Shown here: positions 60,571-64,000 of the stretch, piece after piece
Layout of the letters: the number at the start of each line of letters is the position of its first letter
Position numbering within the stretch: position 1 is the first letter of the stretch
Source: Cryptomeria japonica
Lineage: Eukaryota; Streptophyta; Pinopsida; Cupressales; Cupressaceae
Length of the DNA: 64,000 nt
Assembly (NCBI RefSeq): GCF_030272615.1
Contig: NC_081411.1
Coordinates: 215,064,654 to 215,128,653 of the forward strand
Direction: 5' to 3'
The notes under the pieces: model-generated
Seen by the model: the letters and a program-made list of their open reading frames with translations, nothing else
What the model was told of the DNA's origin: nothing
Database searches by the model: none
Translations under genes and position numbers: made by a program

Positions 60571-61560
60571 TCATTTATGTTCATTTTTAGGTTTCATTGG
60601 AATCAACCTCCTGCTTTAGTACCATTATAGTTTTCAATTTTCAAACTTTAGATCAATTGTTTAATTCTTGCTCAAAACATGTTAGTTTCCTACCATAATA
60701 CTTACTAGGTCTTCCATAAAATAGATTAAAGAAAGAAAATTCGAAAACAACAGATAAATGATTCTTGAAATAGCATAACTAAAAGCCTTAAATTATAGGG
60801 TACCAATGATCTTCGAGGTTTGAGGCAAACAAATGTTTTGAATCTTAATCTTTTCCAACCACTTATCTCACAAAAAGGTACTTGTGCAAAGTTAATGGTG
60901 AGTTATAATGAATATTATATAAATATAATTTAAATAATAATAATTAAGTATTATATTTAAGTTTAAGTTTTTATTATATTTTATTATTAAATTTTTAATT
61001 ATGTAGATTAAGTTAGTATATAATTTTTAATCTAAACTAGAATTCTTATTATAACTAATTAGAATATATTTAATAAATTTAAGTAAAACTCTTTCCTTTT
61101 GTACCTAAGCCTAGCTCTTTCAAGTTCAACTCCTTGTTGTCTAATCAAGATTGCCTTGGGGGTTTAAAAACTACCATTCGTCTCTCTAAATCCCTCAATT
61201 GTAATATTAATCCTATTTTAAGATGTGTCTTTAGTGAGTGTTTAGAGGAACCTCTTTGAGCTTGTGGGCAATAAAAAAGATTTGGATAGAAACAAAAATT
61301 TGCTTCATTAAAAATTGTTGTCTAGAAGATAAAATGCAAGTTGGTACTCCTAACATCCAATTGGAGGCAAATTTTATCATAACCTTGGAAGTATTTTCTC
61401 AAGAAGCTTCAAATCTATAGAATCCAAGGCCAAAATATCTATGCCAAGATGTATTGTTTGTAGGAAGGGGATAGGGGAACCAATTACTTTTTAAAATCTT
61501 ATCAAACACAAATAGAGAAAAGAGGCAATTGGGTCAATTAACAATAATGGGAATTTTTTG
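60571..61560. other. AT-rich spacer, possibly partly LINE
   Basis: No clear gene. 60900-61090 is very AT-rich (ATTTAAGTTTAAGTTTTTATT). The plus-strand stretch 61240-61560 may be eroded LINE ORF2 linker, because RT residues follow at 61640, but I cannot identify motifs in it. Confidence 0.35.
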
Positions 61561-61639
61561 GATGATCCAATCTTTATGAAAGAAGGTTTTTTCTCATTTT
61601 TCATATAGTTGAACTTACCACAAAGAAAAATGCACTCGA

Positions 61640-61900
61640 TACTAGAAAATTTTATCTCAGAATGATCCCTAGAAAGGTTACTAAAGAGGATGCTAATATG
61701 TTGGATATGGACATCACCATCCATAAAATTGATTTAACATTATCAGATCTCTTGTCAATTTCAAGTCTCCTAGTATGGATGGGATCACTATCGAGTTCTA
61801 AAAAGAAAATACTAAATAGGTAGGTTTAGAATTATTAGAGGTTTACAATGCTGCATTTCTTTGTAATTATTTGGGACAATATGACTCGAGATTCTGATAA
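61640..61900 (+). pseudogene. L1-type LINE reverse transcriptase fragment
   Basis: The plus strand reads MIPRKVTKEDANMLDMDITI, then, after a small frame shift at about 61755, NFKSPSMDGITIEF, a TAA, and VGLELLEVYNAAF. These are the linker and first RT block of plant L1 elements ('S.EEN..L...I...EI..A...L...KSPG.DG....FYK......'). Only about 260 bp are recognisable. It is on the opposite strand from the LINE at 47760-49319 and is a separate insertion. Confidence 0.7.
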
Positions 61901-62440
61901 TAAATCTAATAAATCTTCCTAATCCGGAATAGATCCTACTTGTCTACTTCAAAGTTAAAGGACCATGATGACCTACTTCCCCAGTCTTGGAAAATCAACC
62001 TAAACTTTCAAGAAGAGGTTCTGATGTTATTCCTCTACTCAAATCCTTGTCTATAGCTCTTTTTGATATTTTAAGAAATCTATTATTACCGTTTCACTTC
62101 AATTGTGTATTGTTTTATCAATAAGATATACAATTTATATCCAATTGCAATTTGAAAAGGAGAAACAATGCCACAAGGTGAATCTGATCAGCATTTCAGG
62201 CCTTTTTCCTAAATGAATTGTGACTAGATCTAATGAGATTCACTCCTTTTCAATGTATGGTTAATTTGGTTAGTTAATGGTCTTATTATCTTAATTGATG
62301 AAATACTAATTCCAAATTACACTAATACATTTTTTGTGATCTAGTATGTATGGTGAATGTGATTACAAAAGAACATCATTTTACTCAACAAGCATCAAAT
62401 AAGATGTTATGGTTAATGTGTATGGTGTTTTTTCTTATCC
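61901..62440. other. Unassigned DNA
   Basis: No coding similarity recognised, apart from possible upstream protease residues of the gypsy fragment near 62340-62440 that are too broken to support. Confidence 0.35.
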
Positions 62441-62479
62441 TACTATTGGTTCCATTACTCATCCCGTTGAGGTTGGTAC

Positions 62480-63560
62480 TAAGTGCTTAGATCACCTTTT
62501 CTATTATTCCTACATGGGATCACTTTCATGTGAAGTTGGGACAACTTTTCCTCTCTTACATGAAAGGTATCCCTTCTACAATTCATAAATGTTTTAAATT
62601 CCCTCATAATGGCACTATTATAATGATTAATTATAGCCTTAACCAAGCCACAATGAAGCATGGAAATTTGACTCTTGATTACTTTTGGCCTAAGTAACTT
62701 GAGCATTTAAAGCCTCAAAATGATATCCTTTTCTTATCTTATAAAAAATGGAAAAATGATATGATAATGGCCTTGAGTAAACCTAGAGACCCTACACCCA
62801 TGGATATTCCTCCTCATAATGGACCTGGTATTCTTCCTACTCCTATTCCTCCTATATATGCTTCAATTCTACCTCCTATGTCCTATAAAGGAAAACATTT
62901 GGTATCATCCTCTATCTCTCAATCTATTGGGGTTTCTTTCACTCCTCTCCCTATTAGGTAAGAAAATAAGCCTATGTTAATTGATACTCAACCTCTGCAA
63001 GTCTCAACTAAAACTAAAAGGAATCTTTGTGTGGGAGAATGTCAACAAAGACACCATGATAAGGCTCGCAATCTTGCTTCCCAAACCATTTCCTCACCAA
63101 AGACACCAAATGTTGACTTGGTCCCATTTGTCTAGCCTTCGCCTAACCCCAGGGATGAATTTCAACTCAAATAACCTAAGTTAAAAATGCTCAAGAAAAA
63201 TGATGGTCTAAATTCTTTTCATGTTAAAGATCCTATTTTTATTCATTTAGATGATGATATGGATGATTGTGATAATTTTGTTCATGATAACAATGTTGAT
63301 ACTAATGATTTTGATGATATGTATGATCTTATTGAGATTAATCATGATTTATCTTAATGTTTTGAAAATCATTAACCCTTTCTCCTAGTGACAAACAAAG
63401 TGATTCATCATTAAAGCATGGTCCTTGTTTGGAACTTGCAGTAACTCCATCTACCATGATCAATGTGGCTCGTCTTGCATCTTATCCACCATCCCTAGAT
63501 GATGTTAAGAAAGATTGGGAGGTGGTTGATTTTATTGATTAGCTTCATTCATGTCATGGA
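62480..63560 (+). pseudogene. Ty3/gypsy protease C-terminus and protease-RT linker
   Basis: The frame starts PTWDHFHVKLGQLF and then GIPSTIHKCFKFPHNGTIIM, matching the end of gypsy protease ('.LGRPWIH...AIPST.HQ..KF...G....I'). The linker follows: KKWKNDMIMALSKPRDPTPM, a Pro-rich stretch, an acidic run DDDMDDCDNFVHDNNVDTND (about 63250-63310), and VARLASYPPSLDDVKKDWEV near 63470-63530. The Pro-rich and acidic parts are variable in the family. It is truncated before RT within the window, and the protease active-site Asp lies upstream in unreadable sequence. Stops separate the pieces at about 62696, 62960 and 63135. Confidence 0.7.
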
Positions 63561-64000
63561 TTCTTTTTCGTGTGCTTACTTGTTCATAATGTGCTTCCCC
63601 CATGATGTGCTACTTGATATGTTTTTGTGTTATGTTAGGTTCTCTTTGGATGACTCTTGTTACTCCCTTGGTGAAAGGTAATAAAGAGGCCAAATATGTT
63701 GTGATATTCCTCTATTTGTATCTCAATTCTTCTATATGTCATATCTATGTTATGTCGTACATGTGCTCTTGTTCATAAATGTGTTCTTGCATTGTCTACT
63801 TGGGGATGATGCAAAGCGTTGAGATTTCTTTTTGGTCTCTTCCATTTTGACTCAAAAAGACACTTGTTTATTATCTCTTATGATCTCCTTCCATTTCATT
63901 CATAGTACCACTAGTTTTTGGGGATACGGTTGATTTAATACAATCATACTTGATATACATTATTCATCACAAATGCAAACTAACTCGAGAGTTAGTGGAT
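63561..64000. other. Unassigned right end of the window
   Basis: No coding similarity recognised. It may continue the gypsy remnant. Confidence 0.3.

Overview
The window looks like intergenic DNA from a large, repeat-rich plant genome, most probably a gymnosperm. It is AT-rich and eukaryotic, with no operons and no intact host gene. Nearly every recognisable coding stretch is a decayed transposable element: Ty1/copia elements primed by initiator tRNA-Met, Ty3/gypsy elements of the Tat/Athila type, L1-type LINEs, and two remnants of the aminotransferase-like plant mobile domain (PMD). The gymnosperm assignment is inference. It rests on element style, such as long copia LTRs carrying a G-run beside TGAATCAG and gypsy LTRs with AT-rich TTTAATTAAATAAAT tracts, not on a marker gene.

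Layout. 1-2.1 kb: PMD pseudogene (+). 3.9-11.1 kb: Ty3/gypsy element (-) with gag and protease but no RT/RNase H/integrase core; its 5' LTR begins at 11111, against a separate gypsy linker fragment (+). 11.8-12.9 kb: GA-rich satellite-like DNA. 13.1-28.2 kb: an unrecognised repeated coding unit, here called family X (copy 1), preceded by an array of diverged palindromes and split by copia DNA at 16.3-26.15 kb. The copia DNA is a complete LTR-internal-LTR element (A) sharing its right LTR with a truncated second element (B). Element A's left LTR carries a nested solo LTR with a perfect 5-bp duplication. 28.2-31.8 kb: tandem duplication and two unrecognised gene-like remnants. 31.9-34.7 kb: gypsy pol (+), ended by a solo copia LTR (-) at 34681-35614. 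36.2-38.2 kb: second PMD pseudogene (-). 39.0-47.7 kb: gypsy-type LTR with an AT microsatellite, interrupted by a full-length copia element (C, 39358-46416, duplication ATATA). 47.8-49.3 kb: LINE (-). 49.3-53.2 kb: candidate very long LTR holding a second type of palindrome array. 54.1-60.2 kb: family X copy 2, again with an upstream palindrome array. 60.2-64 kb: LINE ORF1 and RT fragments and a gypsy protease/linker fragment.

The most unusual signals are non-coding. (1) Arrays of short palindromes whose two arms have diverged together occur upstream of both family X copies, with a third array of longer palindromes at 50.07-51.0 kb. (2) A small stem-loop lies near the U5 end of seven LTRs; its loop is conserved and G/C-run rich, while its stem sequence differs between families but stays complementary. 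(3) Both family X copies have TATA-like motifs set between short inverted repeats in the 3' region. (4) Premature stops in the copia pol genes are strongly biased to TAG, as expected if CAG and TGG codons decayed by cytosine deamination.

Together the sequence records layered insertion (solo LTR in copia LTR, copia in family X, copia in gypsy LTR) followed by deletion and point decay. No coding sequence here looks functional.
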